Shown piece by piece: positions 40,794 through 49,251 of a stretch of 64,000 bases of DNA. The position numbers and the translations under genes were made by a program. The stretch's first letter is position 1; each line of letters starts with the position of its first letter. Source of the stretch: Odoribacter sp. (GTDB taxonomy: Bacteria > Bacteroidota > Bacteroidia > Bacteroidales > Prolixibacteraceae); NCBI GenBank assembly GCA_013824715.1, contig PNOH01000006.1, forward strand, positions 62,001 to 126,000. Direction: 5' to 3'. The notes beneath the pieces were generated by a model that was not told where the DNA came from, did no database searches, and saw nothing but the letters and a program-made list of their open reading frames with translations.

Positions 40794-42158
40794 ATGAAAC
40801 CAACAGTGTTACTCATCTGTACAGGAATTCTGATTTTTTCCTGTTCTTCTCCTGAAAAAGTGAGTCAAGTTTCCGATCAGAGAATTTTTAACGAATTATC
40901 GGAGTCTCTGAACAAAGGTATTCTGAAAGTGTGGTATCCGCGTACTATCGACAGTATCTCAGGTGGTTTCCTGAGCGACTTCGATTACAAGTGGGAAATG
41001 AAAGGCCCGCAAAATAAAATGATTGTGACCCAAAGCCGGCACGTTTGGACTTGCTCATCAGTCGCTGAATTCTATCCGGAGAAGAAAGACTATTACCTGA
41101 AAATTGCCCGCCATGGTTTTCAATTCCTGAAAGATAAAATGTGGGATACCAGGTTGGGAGGCTTTTTCACGCTGGTTGACCGGGAAGGAAATGTGCTGAA
41201 ATCGGGAAAATCTGACCGGATTATTAAGGAAGCCTACGGAAACGCGTTTGCCATTTACGGATTATCGGCTTTTGCCCGCGCATCGAGCGATACGACAGCA
41301 CTTGCACTTGCAAAAAAAACTTTTCTATGGCTCGACCGGCACAGTTATGATCCGCAATACGGAGGGTATTTCCAGTTTTTGGAAGCTGACGGAACGCCTC
41401 TGAAAGATGGTTTTAACGGGACTCCGCCCAAAGATCAGAATAGTTCAATCCATCTACTCGAAGCATTCACCGAATTGTACCGTGTTTGGCCCGATCCGCT
41501 GGTAAAAAACCGTTTGCTGATGATGCTAAGCCTGATCCGCGACCGGATTACCAATCCAAAAGGCTATCTGCAATTGTACCTGAATCAGGATATGTCACCT
41601 GTTTCGTATAGGGATTCGGCTGAAGAAGTGCGAAAAAAGAATTGGGCACGCGATCATATTTCATTTGGACACGATGTTGAAACGGCTTTCCTCATGCTGG
41701 AAGCCTCAGAAATTGCGGGTTTGGGAAACGATACTTTAACCCTCCGAAAAGCCAGGAAAATGGTTGATCATTCCATCAAAAATGGATGGGACAATGCCGT
41801 TGGCGGATTTTACGATGCCGGTTATTATTTCAAAAATCAGGATACAGTAACCATTATTAAAGACACCAAAAACTGGTGGGCACAGGCTGAAGGATTGAAC
41901 TCGTTGCTCATGATGGCAGAGCTTTTTCCGGACGACCAGCATAACTATAAATCACTCTTCCTGAAGGAATGGGAATACGTTGACAAATACCTGATAGATC
42001 ATGAACATGGTGATTGGTACGAAGGAGGAATTGACAAAGAACCCGGAGAAAAACTGGCCATGAAAGCCCAAATCTGGAAAGGGAATTACCATACTTCGCG
42101 TTCGCTGATGAACTGTTTGAAACGGTTGAAAAATAAACAGGAAACAGTGAAGGAATAG
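40794..42158 (+). CDS. AGE-family epimerase/isomerase lipoprotein
   Basis: 454 residues with a lipobox ending at Cys17 (LIFSC). The (alpha/alpha)6 barrel of N-acylglucosamine 2-epimerase/cellobiose 2-epimerase relatives is seen in 'NKGILKVWYPRTIDSISGGF', here 'WYPRTIDSISGGFLSDFD', 'QSRHVWTCSSVAEFYP', 'DQNSSIHLLEAFTELYR', 'DHISFGHDVETAFLMLEA' and 'NWWAQAEGLNSLLMM', which include the conserved His residues at the barrel mouth. An extracytoplasmic location is unusual for a cytosolic epimerase family and suggests a substrate taken from the periplasm, perhaps mannosyl-glucose or cellobiose type. It converges with tnaA with only two bases between stops. Confidence 0.9.
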   Translation: MKPTVLLICTGILIFSCSSPEKVSQVSDQRIFNELSESLNKGILKVWYPRTIDSISGGFLSDFDYKWEMKGPQNKMIVTQSRHVWTCSSVAEFYPEKKDYYLKIARHGFQFLKDKMWDTRLGGFFTLVDREGNVLKSGKSDRIIKEAYGNAFAIYGLSAFARASSDTTALALAKKTFLWLDRHSYDPQYGGYFQFLEADGTPLKDGFNGTPPKDQNSSIHLLEAFTELYRVWPDPLVKNRLLMMLSLIRDRITNPKGYLQLYLNQDMSPVSYRDSAEEVRKKNWARDHISFGHDVETAFLMLEASEIAGLGNDTLTLRKARKMVDHSIKNGWDNAVGGFYDAGYYFKNQDTVTIIKDTKNWWAQAEGLNSLLMMAELFPDDQHNYKSLFLKEWEYVDKYLIDHEHGDWYEGGIDKEPGEKLAMKAQIWKGNYHTSRSLMNCLKRLKNKQETVKE

Positions 42159-42160
42159 AA

Positions 42161-43543
42161 TTAGGATTGAACTTTTTCCAGAAGTACGGTAAAATGCCGC
42201 ATAATAGCTGCTTCTTTCCGGATGAGCAATCCCGTTCTTATTTCGTCGCGTATTTCAAGAATGTTTTTCAGCCCGGCAGCTACCACATCCATGTGGTTGT
42301 TCGAATAAGTCCGGCGTGGAATCGCCAGACGTAAAAATTCAAGTTTGGGATACCGGTTGTCGTTGGTTTCCGGATCGCGGTCAGCCAGCAAAGTTCCCAC
42401 TTCGACTCCCCGCACACCGGCTTCCAGATATAGAATAATGGCCAGTGTTTGGGCAATGTATTCTTCCTTGGGCACGTGAGGCAAAAATTTTTTGGCATCA
42501 ACAAAAACAGCATGCCCGCCGATGGGTTGCTGAATCGGGATTCCGTATTCAATCAGTTTATTTCCAAGGTAATGTACCTGTTTAATCCGGGTGTCCAAAA
42601 AGTCGTTGGTGGTTACTTCGTCAAGCCCGACAGCCAGCGCATTCATGTCGCGTCCGGCCATTCCTCCGTAGGTTACAAAACCTTCGTACATGATGTTGAA
42701 TGTAGATGCTTTATCATACCAATCAATATTTCTCATAGCCATAAAACCGCCAATATTTACAGCGCCGTCTTTTTTGCTGCTCATGGTCATGGCATCGGCA
42801 TAAGTAAACATTTCGCTCACTATTTCTTTAATTGTTTTGGTGGAATATCCTTCTTCGCGTTGCTGGATAAACCAGGCATTTTCGGCAAAACGTGCCGAAT
42901 CGAAAATTACCGGAACACCATATTCAGTGGCCATTTGTTTCACAGCTTTCAGGTTTGCCATCGAAACGGGTTGCCCTCCGGAAGAGTTGCAGGTAATGGT
43001 CATGATAAGCGCCGGAATATTCTTTTCAGGCTGAAGCTTGAACACTTTCTCGAGTTTGGAAAGGTCAACATTGCCCTTGAAAGGAAAAGTACAATCAGTA
43101 TCAAAAGCCTCATCAATGGTACAATCAATGGCTTTTGCCTTGCGGTACTCGATGTGGCCTTTGGTGGTATCGAAATGTGAATTTCCGGGAACCAGATCGC
43201 CTTCTTTCAGCAAAACTGAAAACAAAACATTTTCAGCGGCACGGCCCTGGTGGGTTGGAAGGAAATGTTCAAAACCGAAAATCGCCTGGATTTTTTCCTT
43301 TAAATGAAAGTAGGACGATGATCCGGCATAGCTTTCATCGCCGGTCATGATGGCGGCCCACTGGCGGTCGCTCATTGCCCCTGTTCCGCTGTCAGTTAGC
43401 AGGTCTATAAAAACCTTGTCGCTGCTTAGGTTGAACAGGTTGTAATTGGCATCGGCAATCCATTGTACGCGTTGCTCGCGCGTTGAGCGGTAGATCGGTT
43501 CTACCATTTTGATTTTATAGTTTTCGGCAAAAGGTAAATTCAT
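42161..43543 (-). CDS. tnaA: Tryptophanase
   Basis: 460 residues, a beta-eliminating PLP lyase that splits tryptophan into indole, pyruvate and ammonia. Family motifs: 'FIDLLTDSGTGAMSDRQWAA' (here 'DLLTDSGTGAMSDRQW'), 'PTHQGRAAENVLF', and the PLP lysine in 'MTMSSKKDGAVNIGG'. Tyrosine phenol-lyase is the close alternative. At its diagnostic positions this protein has Val in 'VRGVEVG' (TPL has Arg) and His in 'MRHFTVLL' (TPL has Phe), both favouring tryptophanase. No tnaB permease or leader peptide lies beside it. Confidence 0.9.
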   Translation of the reverse strand: MNLPFAENYKIKMVEPIYRSTREQRVQWIADANYNLFNLSSDKVFIDLLTDSGTGAMSDRQWAAIMTGDESYAGSSSYFHLKEKIQAIFGFEHFLPTHQGRAAENVLFSVLLKEGDLVPGNSHFDTTKGHIEYRKAKAIDCTIDEAFDTDCTFPFKGNVDLSKLEKVFKLQPEKNIPALIMTITCNSSGGQPVSMANLKAVKQMATEYGVPVIFDSARFAENAWFIQQREEGYSTKTIKEIVSEMFTYADAMTMSSKKDGAVNIGGFMAMRNIDWYDKASTFNIMYEGFVTYGGMAGRDMNALAVGLDEVTTNDFLDTRIKQVHYLGNKLIEYGIPIQQPIGGHAVFVDAKKFLPHVPKEEYIAQTLAIILYLEAGVRGVEVGTLLADRDPETNDNRYPKLEFLRLAIPRRTYSNNHMDVVAAGLKNILEIRDEIRTGLLIRKEAAIMRHFTVLLEKVQS

Positions 43544-43684
43544 AAAATATGAAAGAGATGGTTGAAACTTGCAGTTATGAAGTAATTGATGATCATTGCC
43601 TTCAATTATTTTTTGCGAAGGTATTCAAATCAAATTTCGATTTCTATGAGTATTTGTCAGGTTTATGAACGCGAGTAAAATCAA

Positions 43685-44374
43685 TCATGCAGTTGCCAGC
43701 GTGGCAATACTAATCCGGGCATCGGTTTTGGTGAGGATGGATGAAGCGCAGGCTTCGAGTGTTGAGCCAGTTGTAACCACATCGTCAACCAGTAAAACAT
43801 GTTTTCCTGAAAAAGCTTCAGGATTGGAAAGTTCGAAAATACCTTCCACATTTTGCCAGCGTGCGAACCGTGATTTCCGGGTTTGTGTTTCGGTGGCAGT
43901 CACTCGTATTAAATTATCAGAAGACAATTCTTTTTGCATTTGCCGGGCTATTCCTGAGGCAATCCACCAACTTTGGTTGTAGCCGCGCTTCCTCTCTTTC
44001 TGTGGATGAAGCGGCACCGGGCAAATCACATCAACCGTCGAAAATTCGGGTGACTGCATTAGATCGATGCCAAAGTGTTTGCCGATTTCTTCGCCCAATT
44101 CTTTCATCCCCTTGTATTTCAGGTTATGCAATAACGATTGATATTTGCTGCCTTTACTAAAATAAAAAAAAGAAGTGGCATACTCAATTTGCACTCTTCC
44201 ATAAAATAAGCGGGCAACCGGATTGTCCGATTCGAGATGAAAATTGGTTCGGGGAATATGATGGAGGCAATGCAGGCAAATCCACTGTTCCTGCTCAATC
44301 AGTTTATCGCCACAGACCACGCAAAGCCTGGGAAAAAGGAGTTCGGTCAGATAGTAAATAATTGGGATGTTCAT
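43685..44374 (-). CDS. comF: ComF-family phosphoribosyltransferase-like protein
   Basis: About 229 residues from the ATG at 44374 (MNIPIIYYLTELLFP). N-terminal zinc ribbon: 'RLCVVCGDKL' and 'WICLHCLHHIP'. The C-terminal PRTase fold has the PRPP loop 'VLLVDDVVTTGSTLEACAS' and 'PVPLHPQKERKRGYNQS'. ComF is needed for DNA uptake in naturally competent bacteria but the family is widespread in others. It follows galE closely (29 bases) on the same strand and probably shares its promoter. Confidence 0.9.
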   Translation of the reverse strand: MNIPIIYYLTELLFPRLCVVCGDKLIEQEQWICLHCLHHIPRTNFHLESDNPVARLFYGRVQIEYATSFFYFSKGSKYQSLLHNLKYKGMKELGEEIGKHFGIDLMQSPEFSTVDVICPVPLHPQKERKRGYNQSWWIASGIARQMQKELSSDNLIRVTATETQTRKSRFARWQNVEGIFELSNPEAFSGKHVLLVDDVVTTGSTLEACASSILTKTDARISIATLATA

Positions 44375-44403
44375 GGTTTGTTTAATCTGTTTTACCTGCA
44401 GGT

Positions 44404-45429
44404 TTAAACAATTCCACGAATCTTTTTCTCCCAAAGCCAGGCAGATAGCAGGGTTTCTTCCAGTCCCTTTTCAGCTTTCCAGCCCAATTCTTCGTTGGCA
44501 AAAGTAGTATCGGCCCAAATTTTTTCGATGTCTCCAGCCCGACGGCCAACAATTTTGTAGTTCAGTTTTACACCAGTTGCATTTTCGAAACCATGAACTG
44601 CTTCAAGCACTGAAACCCCGTTTCCTGTTCCAAGGTTGAAAATTTCATATCCAGCTTTATTCCTATTCTCAAGTAAACGGTTTACTGCTATCACATGGGC
44701 CTTTGCCAAATCAACCACGTTAATGTAATCGCGCACGGCTGAACCGTCACTGGTGCTGTAATCGTTCCCGAAAACCTTTAACTCATTGCGCAGTCCGGCG
44801 GCGGTTTGCGTGATGAACGGAACCAGATTGGCAGGAATGCCCAATGGAAGCTCACCGATCAGTGCAGACGGATGGGCGCCAACCGGATTAAAGTAACGCA
44901 ATGCAATTCCTTTTAGTTGTGGATTTGCCACTATGGTATCGTGCAAAATATCCTCATTCACTCTTTTGGTATTCCCATAAGGCGACTCGGCATCTTTACG
45001 TGGAGTATCTTCGGTAACTGGTAAAATTTCAGGTTGACCGTAAACTGTGCAGGACGAGGAAAAAACGATGTTCTTAACGCCATATTTTATCTGACATTCC
45101 AGAAGATTGATCAGAGAAACCAGATTGTTGCGATAGTAAAGCAATGGTTTTTCAACCGATTCTCCCACGGCTTTTGAAGCTGCGAAATGAATAACAGCTT
45201 CAATTTTCGGGTATTTGCTGAAAAAGGTCTCGACTTTATGCATTTCAGTCAAATCGAACCGTTCGAATTCCGGTCGGATTCCGGTAATTTTTTCAATCCC
45301 ATCAAGCACTTCCAGGCTCGAATTCGAGAGATTGTCAACAATAATCACTTCAAAACCTGCATTTTGCAATTCGACTGCTGTATGCGAGCCAATGTATCCG
45401 GTTCCGCCGGTTACTAAAATTTGTTTCAT
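44404..45429 (-). CDS. galE: UDP-glucose 4-epimerase
   Basis: 341 residues from the ATG at 45429 (MKQILVTGGTGYIGSH); the frame continues upstream through the promoter. Short-chain dehydrogenase fold with the NAD motif 'TGGTGYIGSHTAVEL', the Ser of 'IVFSSSCTVYG', and the catalytic Y-x3-K 'SPYGNTKRVNEDIL'. 'IALRYFNPVGAHPSALIG' and 'SDGSAVRDYINVVDLA' are specific for GalE. It interconverts UDP-glucose and UDP-galactose for glycan building and galactose use. Confidence 0.95.
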   Translation of the reverse strand: MKQILVTGGTGYIGSHTAVELQNAGFEVIIVDNLSNSSLEVLDGIEKITGIRPEFERFDLTEMHKVETFFSKYPKIEAVIHFAASKAVGESVEKPLLYYRNNLVSLINLLECQIKYGVKNIVFSSSCTVYGQPEILPVTEDTPRKDAESPYGNTKRVNEDILHDTIVANPQLKGIALRYFNPVGAHPSALIGELPLGIPANLVPFITQTAAGLRNELKVFGNDYSTSDGSAVRDYINVVDLAKAHVIAVNRLLENRNKAGYEIFNLGTGNGVSVLEAVHGFENATGVKLNYKIVGRRAGDIEKIWADTTFANEELGWKAEKGLEETLLSAWLWEKKIRGIV

Positions 45430-45455
45430 GAGATGGACGGGATTTCGTTGAACCA

Positions 45456-45463
45456 CAAACTTA
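45456..45463 (-). promoter_or_regulatory. -7 box for galE-comF
   Basis: On the minus strand TAAGTTTG (TAnnTTTG), 26 bases upstream of the galE ATG. Confidence 0.4.
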
Positions 45464-45566
45464 GGAATTATATGCACAGCAATTAAGTGCCACCGCATTA
45501 AGTTTTCCTAACTGTATTAGAATGGAGTTGTTGAAAACTTTGCCGCGGAGCAATGCGAAATTTTAT

Positions 45567-45574
45567 TATTTTTG
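45567..45574 (+). promoter_or_regulatory. -7 box for the HU/SPOR gene
   Basis: TATTTTTG matches TAnnTTTG and lies 19 bases before the GTG start at 45594. Confidence 0.4.
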
Positions 45575-45593
45575 ACAGTCAAACAAAAATAGC

Positions 45594-46508
45594 GTGGAAA
45601 TAAATCAGTACATAAAGGAGTTATTGTTGTTGAATGATTGTGTGATCATTCCTGAATTTGGTGGATTTGTTACCAATTATAAACCTGCTTCGATTGAAAA
45701 TAATCAGTTTTTCCCTCCGGCAAAAGAAATTGCCTTCAACAACAAACTGATTTCGAATGATGGCTTACTTGTTAATTACATTGCTGACCGCGAAGGAATT
45801 AATTATTTTGAAGCCAAACAAAAGCTTGAAAACTTTGTGGAAGAAACACAGCTAAATCTGGAACGAAACCGTAATGTTTATTTCGACGCTATAGGATATT
45901 TACATTACGATTCGAGAGAAAACCTGCAATTCGAACCACAGTTAAGGCAAAACCTTTTGGTTGAATCTTACGGATTACAGAATTTCTCTTTCGAAAAGCT
46001 CTATCAGCGGCAAATGCCTAAACCGGCCTTCAAAGTTGAATACCGTGAACCAATACCAGTCATTTTCCAGAAACGCAAACTGCAGAAGCTGGTTGTAGCT
46101 GTTCCTTTGCTTATAGTAATGGCGCTCATTCCGATGAAAAACAATAAAGAATACCTGTCGAAATCGGATTTGGGGCTGTGGGAAGCCATTACAGCAAGCG
46201 CTCCGGTTACGGCAGTTCAATCTCAGGAACAAAATGTAGCTGAATTTATTTCCAATACCGGAACTCAGGCAACTGATCAATTGCGCTATTTTATCATTGG
46301 CGGAAGCTTTAGAAGTGAGGAAAATGCCAGGAAATTCGTTAACCAATTAAACGAACAAGGCTACTCAGGAAAAGATATTGGAATTTTTAATGGCCTTCAC
46401 CGCATTGCCATGAAAGGCTTTTCGACCATGGAAGAAGCCCAAAAAGAATTGAACTCAATGCGGTATCAAAATCCACAATCGGGTGTCTGGATACACGTAA
46501 ATAAATAA
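45594..46508 (+). CDS. HU-CCDC81 and SPOR domain membrane protein
   Basis: 304 residues starting with GTG (no ATG fits; MEINQYIKELLLLNDCVIIP). The N-terminus holds the two bacterial HU-CCDC81 domains (about 1-60 'DCVIIPEFGGFVTNY', and about 60-125 'YFDAIGYLHYD'), which are related to HU but lie in a membrane protein. A single membrane helix (about 163-180, 'LVVAVPLLIVMALIP') leads to a C-terminal SPOR domain (about 225-304, 'YFIIGGSFRSEENARKFVNQ'), which binds denuded peptidoglycan at division sites. It may link the septum with the nucleoid or cytosolic partners (inference). A terminator follows directly. Confidence 0.9.
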   Translation: MEINQYIKELLLLNDCVIIPEFGGFVTNYKPASIENNQFFPPAKEIAFNNKLISNDGLLVNYIADREGINYFEAKQKLENFVEETQLNLERNRNVYFDAIGYLHYDSRENLQFEPQLRQNLLVESYGLQNFSFEKLYQRQMPKPAFKVEYREPIPVIFQKRKLQKLVVAVPLLIVMALIPMKNNKEYLSKSDLGLWEAITASAPVTAVQSQEQNVAEFISNTGTQATDQLRYFIIGGSFRSEENARKFVNQLNEQGYSGKDIGIFNGLHRIAMKGFSTMEEAQKELNSMRYQNPQSGVWIHVNK

Positions 46509-46515
46509 TATTTGA

Positions 46516-46538
46516 AAGCTCCGAATGGAGCTTTTTTG
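46516..46538 (+). terminator. Terminator behind the HU/SPOR gene
   Basis: aaagctcc-gaat-ggagcttt stem of 8 pairs followed by TTTTGTTTTT, 8 bases after the stop codon. Confidence 0.85.
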
Positions 46539-46555
46539 TTTTTAACAGGTCATTA

Positions 46556-46587
46556 AAAAGCCACTCCGGAAATTCCGAAATGGCTTC
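46556..46587 (-). terminator. Terminator of the mtn operon
   Basis: On the minus strand aagcca...tggctt encloses an inner stem of cggaa/ttccg type and ends in TTTTT. It lies 139 bases behind the mtnP stop and back to back with the terminator at 46516. Confidence 0.55.
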
Positions 46588-46725
46588 TATCATTGATGTA
46601 TGAAATCGAGTCAACCTTAAAACCTTTTCTCTTTTAACCTTCAAGTTGACCGACTGATAAAATTGTTCATGGCTTTGAGACAACTTACGGAATATTGTTT
46701 TACAAAACCTATGCCAGAATTTCCG

Positions 46726-47472
46726 TCAAATTTTCCAAATCGTGTGAACCAGCAAATCAATTACACGACTAACATTTTCATTAAAAACTTTTAAAACATC
46801 GCCCCATGTTACCGGCGCTTCATCGGTTTTCCAGCAATCGTAATCGGTGCTCATGGCGATGGCTGCATACGGAATTCCCAATTCGTTGGCCAGAATTGCT
46901 TCAGGAGCTGTTGACATATTGATCACATCGGCGCCCCACAACCGGAACATATTCGATTCGGCGCGGGTAGAGAAGCGGGGACCTTCAATGGTGATAACTG
47001 TTCCCTTTTCAAATATCCTAATCCCCAGTTCTCCGGCCGTTTCAATCAGTTTCGAACGCAGAAAACCGTCGAATGGATCGGCCATTGGGGTGTGTTTCAT
47101 TTCGCGGGGCTCAAACGACTCAAAAAAAGTGACTGGCCGATGTCGGGTAAAATCGATAAATTGGTCGGGAACAACAAAATCGCCCCGCCCTATTTCCTGA
47201 CGCAAACTTCCACAGGCGGTTGTCGCCAGAATGTGCGAACATCCGATTTCCCGAATAGCCCAAATATTGGCACGGCTGTTTACCTGTGTTGGCGGAATCG
47301 TATGCTTGCGGCCATGTCGCGAAAGAATCACAACTTCCTTTCCGCTGATTGTTCCGCAATAAAAATCGGAAGTTGTCTGTCCAAAAGGTGTTTCCACTTT
47401 CAGCTCAGTTGCATTTTTCAGAATGGCCGGATTTTCAAGTCCGGAACCTCCGATGATGGCAATTTTAGTCAT
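46726..47472 (-). CDS. mtnP: S-methyl-5'-thioadenosine phosphorylase
   Basis: 248 residues of the MTAP/PNP family: phosphorolysis of methylthioadenosine to adenine and methylthioribose-1-phosphate. Motifs: 'AIIGGSGLENPAIL', the phosphate-binding 'LSRHGRKHTIPPTQVNSRAN' (here 'SRHGRKHTIPPTQVN'), 'TTACGSLRQEIGRGDFVVPD', 'DVINMSTAPEAILANELG' and 'AMSTDYDCWK', where the Asp of 'STDYD' marks the 6-amino purine preference. It is the third gene of an overlapping operon (8-base overlap with the aldolase gene); its product is the substrate of MtnA, encoded first. Confidence 0.93.
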   Translation of the reverse strand: MTKIAIIGGSGLENPAILKNATELKVETPFGQTTSDFYCGTISGKEVVILSRHGRKHTIPPTQVNSRANIWAIREIGCSHILATTACGSLRQEIGRGDFVVPDQFIDFTRHRPVTFFESFEPREMKHTPMADPFDGFLRSKLIETAGELGIRIFEKGTVITIEGPRFSTRAESNMFRLWGADVINMSTAPEAILANELGIPYAAIAMSTDYDCWKTDEAPVTWGDVLKVFNENVSRVIDLLVHTIWKI

Positions 47473-48070
47473 TTTGATACTCGTTATAGATTTTGATAAT
47501 TTCAGGAGTTACTTCATTCAAATCACTTCCAAAAGCCAGAATTCCTTCGCGATGCCCTCCCATCACAATTATTTTTTCATCAACATTCATCCCTGAAATC
47601 AATTGCTGAATAGCAACCGCCATTTCAGGAGTTCCGTATTCAATTTCTCCGGAAGTTGTTGGGTATTCATTCAGGAGTTTTTCCCAAAGCCAAAGGCAAT
47701 GAATATGAACCACAGCGCCAACTTCAGGAAGTGCTTCGTAAACAGCGGCATGGGTCAGGCTTTCGGCAGATGCTTTGGTAATACCGGCACAGGTAATCGA
47801 ATTTTGCCCGAAGTTATATCCTGAAACGATTGCGTAATGCGATTGATTTAAGTGTGCAAATTGGCCAGTCGCGGTACCGGTAATTATAAATGAGCCATCG
47901 TCTGACCTGACCGAAATGTTTCCAAAACCAATTCCATCCGGATACATTCCGATCAAACCTAGTTCATACAACCTTGAACGCGAATTTTCAAGGGTCTGAA
48001 ACAAATCTTCCGGAATCCCGATTTCTTTCTGATCCCAAACACAGTTGAATTTGATGTATCCTTCAGTCAT
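47465..48070 (-). CDS. Class II aldolase/adducin protein of methylthioadenosine salvage
   Basis: 201 residues of the zinc-dependent class II aldolase family. The zinc ligands His122 and His124 are in 'GAVVHIHCLWLWEKLL' and a further His is in 'MGGHREGILAFG'; the catalytic Glu is probably Glu103 in 'SAESLTHAAVY'. The same fold serves MtnB (methylthioribulose-1-phosphate dehydratase) and the methylthioribulose-1-phosphate aldolase Ald2 of the DHAP shunt. It lies between mtnA and mtnP with 8-base overlaps on both sides, so its substrate is almost surely methylthioribulose-1-phosphate. With no mtnC or mtnD in the window, aldolase activity giving DHAP and methylthioacetaldehyde is my preferred reading. 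Confidence 0.82.
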   Translation of the reverse strand: MTEGYIKFNCVWDQKEIGIPEDLFQTLENSRSRLYELGLIGMYPDGIGFGNISVRSDDGSFIITGTATGQFAHLNQSHYAIVSGYNFGQNSITCAGITKASAESLTHAAVYEALPEVGAVVHIHCLWLWEKLLNEYPTTSGEIEYGTPEMAVAIQQLISGMNVDEKIIVMGGHREGILAFGSDLNEVTPEIIKIYNEYQND

Positions 48071-49163
48071 TTTTCAATCTCTTTTCAGGAAATAATTCTA
48101 AGATGCCTTCCCTGCTTGCCTTGCAGATTCCACGTTCGGTAACCAGACCGGTAACCAGCCGGGCCGGGGTCACATCGAATCCGTAATTGGCAACCGGACT
48201 TTTCTCCGGAATAATCCTGAATTGATGAACCTGATTACCCAGAAGCCCTTCCATCACCGAAACTTCACTGTCATCGCGTTGTTCGATGGGAATTTCAGCA
48301 ACACCGTCGTTCAAATTCCAGTCGATTGTAGTTGAAGGCAAAGCCACATAAAATGGAATTCCGTTATCGGCAGCAGCCAAAGCTTTCAGGTAAGTCCCAA
48401 TTTTATTGGCAACATCGCCGTTCAAGGTGGTGCGGTCACTACCAACAATTACCATATCCACCATTCCGTGCTGCATCAAATGTCCACCGGTATTATCAGG
48501 AATAATTGTGTAGGGAATGCCAGCTTCACCCAGTTCCCACGCAGTAAGCCGCGCTCCCTGGTTGCGTGGACGGGTTTCATCAACCCAAACATGAACCGCA
48601 ATACCGGCTAGGTGTGCCAGATAAATAGGAGCGGTGGCGGTTCCTAACTCAATGGTGGCAAGCCGACCGGCATTGCAATGGGTCAGGATTTGAACCGGTT
48701 TACCTTTTTTTGTTTCGCTGGTTGCCTTTATTAATTCCAGTCCGTGCACCCCTATTTTATTACTGAATTCGATTTCCCGTTGCTTCAGAGTCTCTGCAAA
48801 TGCAAACAATTGTTGATTATTTTGTGGAATGGAGCATTTTTCAGAAATCACAGAAAGCGCCTCATCAACCGCAAAAGCAAGATTGACGGCGGTTGGACGG
48901 GAAGACTTTAGCCAATCGGCGGCCTTATTCATGTCAGCCAGAAAATCTGCTCCGGAAAAATTTCGTGCAGCCAGATACATTCCGAATGCTGCCGTGACTC
49001 CAATCAGCGGCGCTCCACGCACAATCATCCCGGTAATAGCCCTCCTGGCCTCATCCAAAGTGCTGATTTCAACAATCAGATTTTGAAATGGCAAGTAACG
49101 CTGGTCAATAGTTTCGACCAGGTTCTTATCGTAGTTATACCAGATTGTTTGCGGGCTGGCCAT
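48063..49163 (-). CDS. mtnA: S-methyl-5-thioribose-1-phosphate isomerase
   Basis: 366 residues, the eIF-2B-alpha-like isomerase that converts methylthioribose-1-phosphate to methylthioribulose-1-phosphate. Catalytic residues are visible: Cys in 'LTHCNAGRLATIELGTA' and Asp in 'MVIVGSDRTTLNGDVANKIG'. 'MIVRGAPLIGVTAAFGMYLA' and 'DETRPRNQGARLTAWEL' are also family signatures. It heads the operon mtnA - aldolase - mtnP, all with short overlaps. A good -7 box stands 24 bases upstream. Confidence 0.95.
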   Translation of the reverse strand: MASPQTIWYNYDKNLVETIDQRYLPFQNLIVEISTLDEARRAITGMIVRGAPLIGVTAAFGMYLAARNFSGADFLADMNKAADWLKSSRPTAVNLAFAVDEALSVISEKCSIPQNNQQLFAFAETLKQREIEFSNKIGVHGLELIKATSETKKGKPVQILTHCNAGRLATIELGTATAPIYLAHLAGIAVHVWVDETRPRNQGARLTAWELGEAGIPYTIIPDNTGGHLMQHGMVDMVIVGSDRTTLNGDVANKIGTYLKALAAADNGIPFYVALPSTTIDWNLNDGVAEIPIEQRDDSEVSVMEGLLGNQVHQFRIIPEKSPVANYGFDVTPARLVTGLVTERGICKASREGILELFPEKRLKND

Positions 49164-49186
49164 AAATAAAGCATTTTTGAACCTCT

Positions 49187-49194
49187 CAAAGATA
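49187..49194 (-). promoter_or_regulatory. -7 box for the mtn operon
   Basis: On the minus strand TATCTTTG (TAnnTTTG), 24 bases before the mtnA ATG at 49163. I saw no SAM riboswitch in this leader. Confidence 0.45.
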
Positions 49195-49251
49195 AGGTTT
49201 CTTTATTATTCCGGATTTTTTCTGACTTTTGTGAGCATAAAATTTGATCCG

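Noticed and set aside
42449-43180. Plus-strand frame of 243 codons
   Set aside because: Antisense to tryptophanase, no recognisable domain or promoter.
42161-43543. Tyrosine phenol-lyase as the identity of the beta-eliminating lyase
   Set aside because: The Arg and Phe typical of the phenol-lyase substrate site are Val and His here, as in tryptophanases.
46387-46683. Minus-strand open frame of 98 codons at the end of the HU/SPOR gene
   Set aside because: It is antisense to the SPOR domain and two terminators, with no family pattern; a shadow of the real gene.
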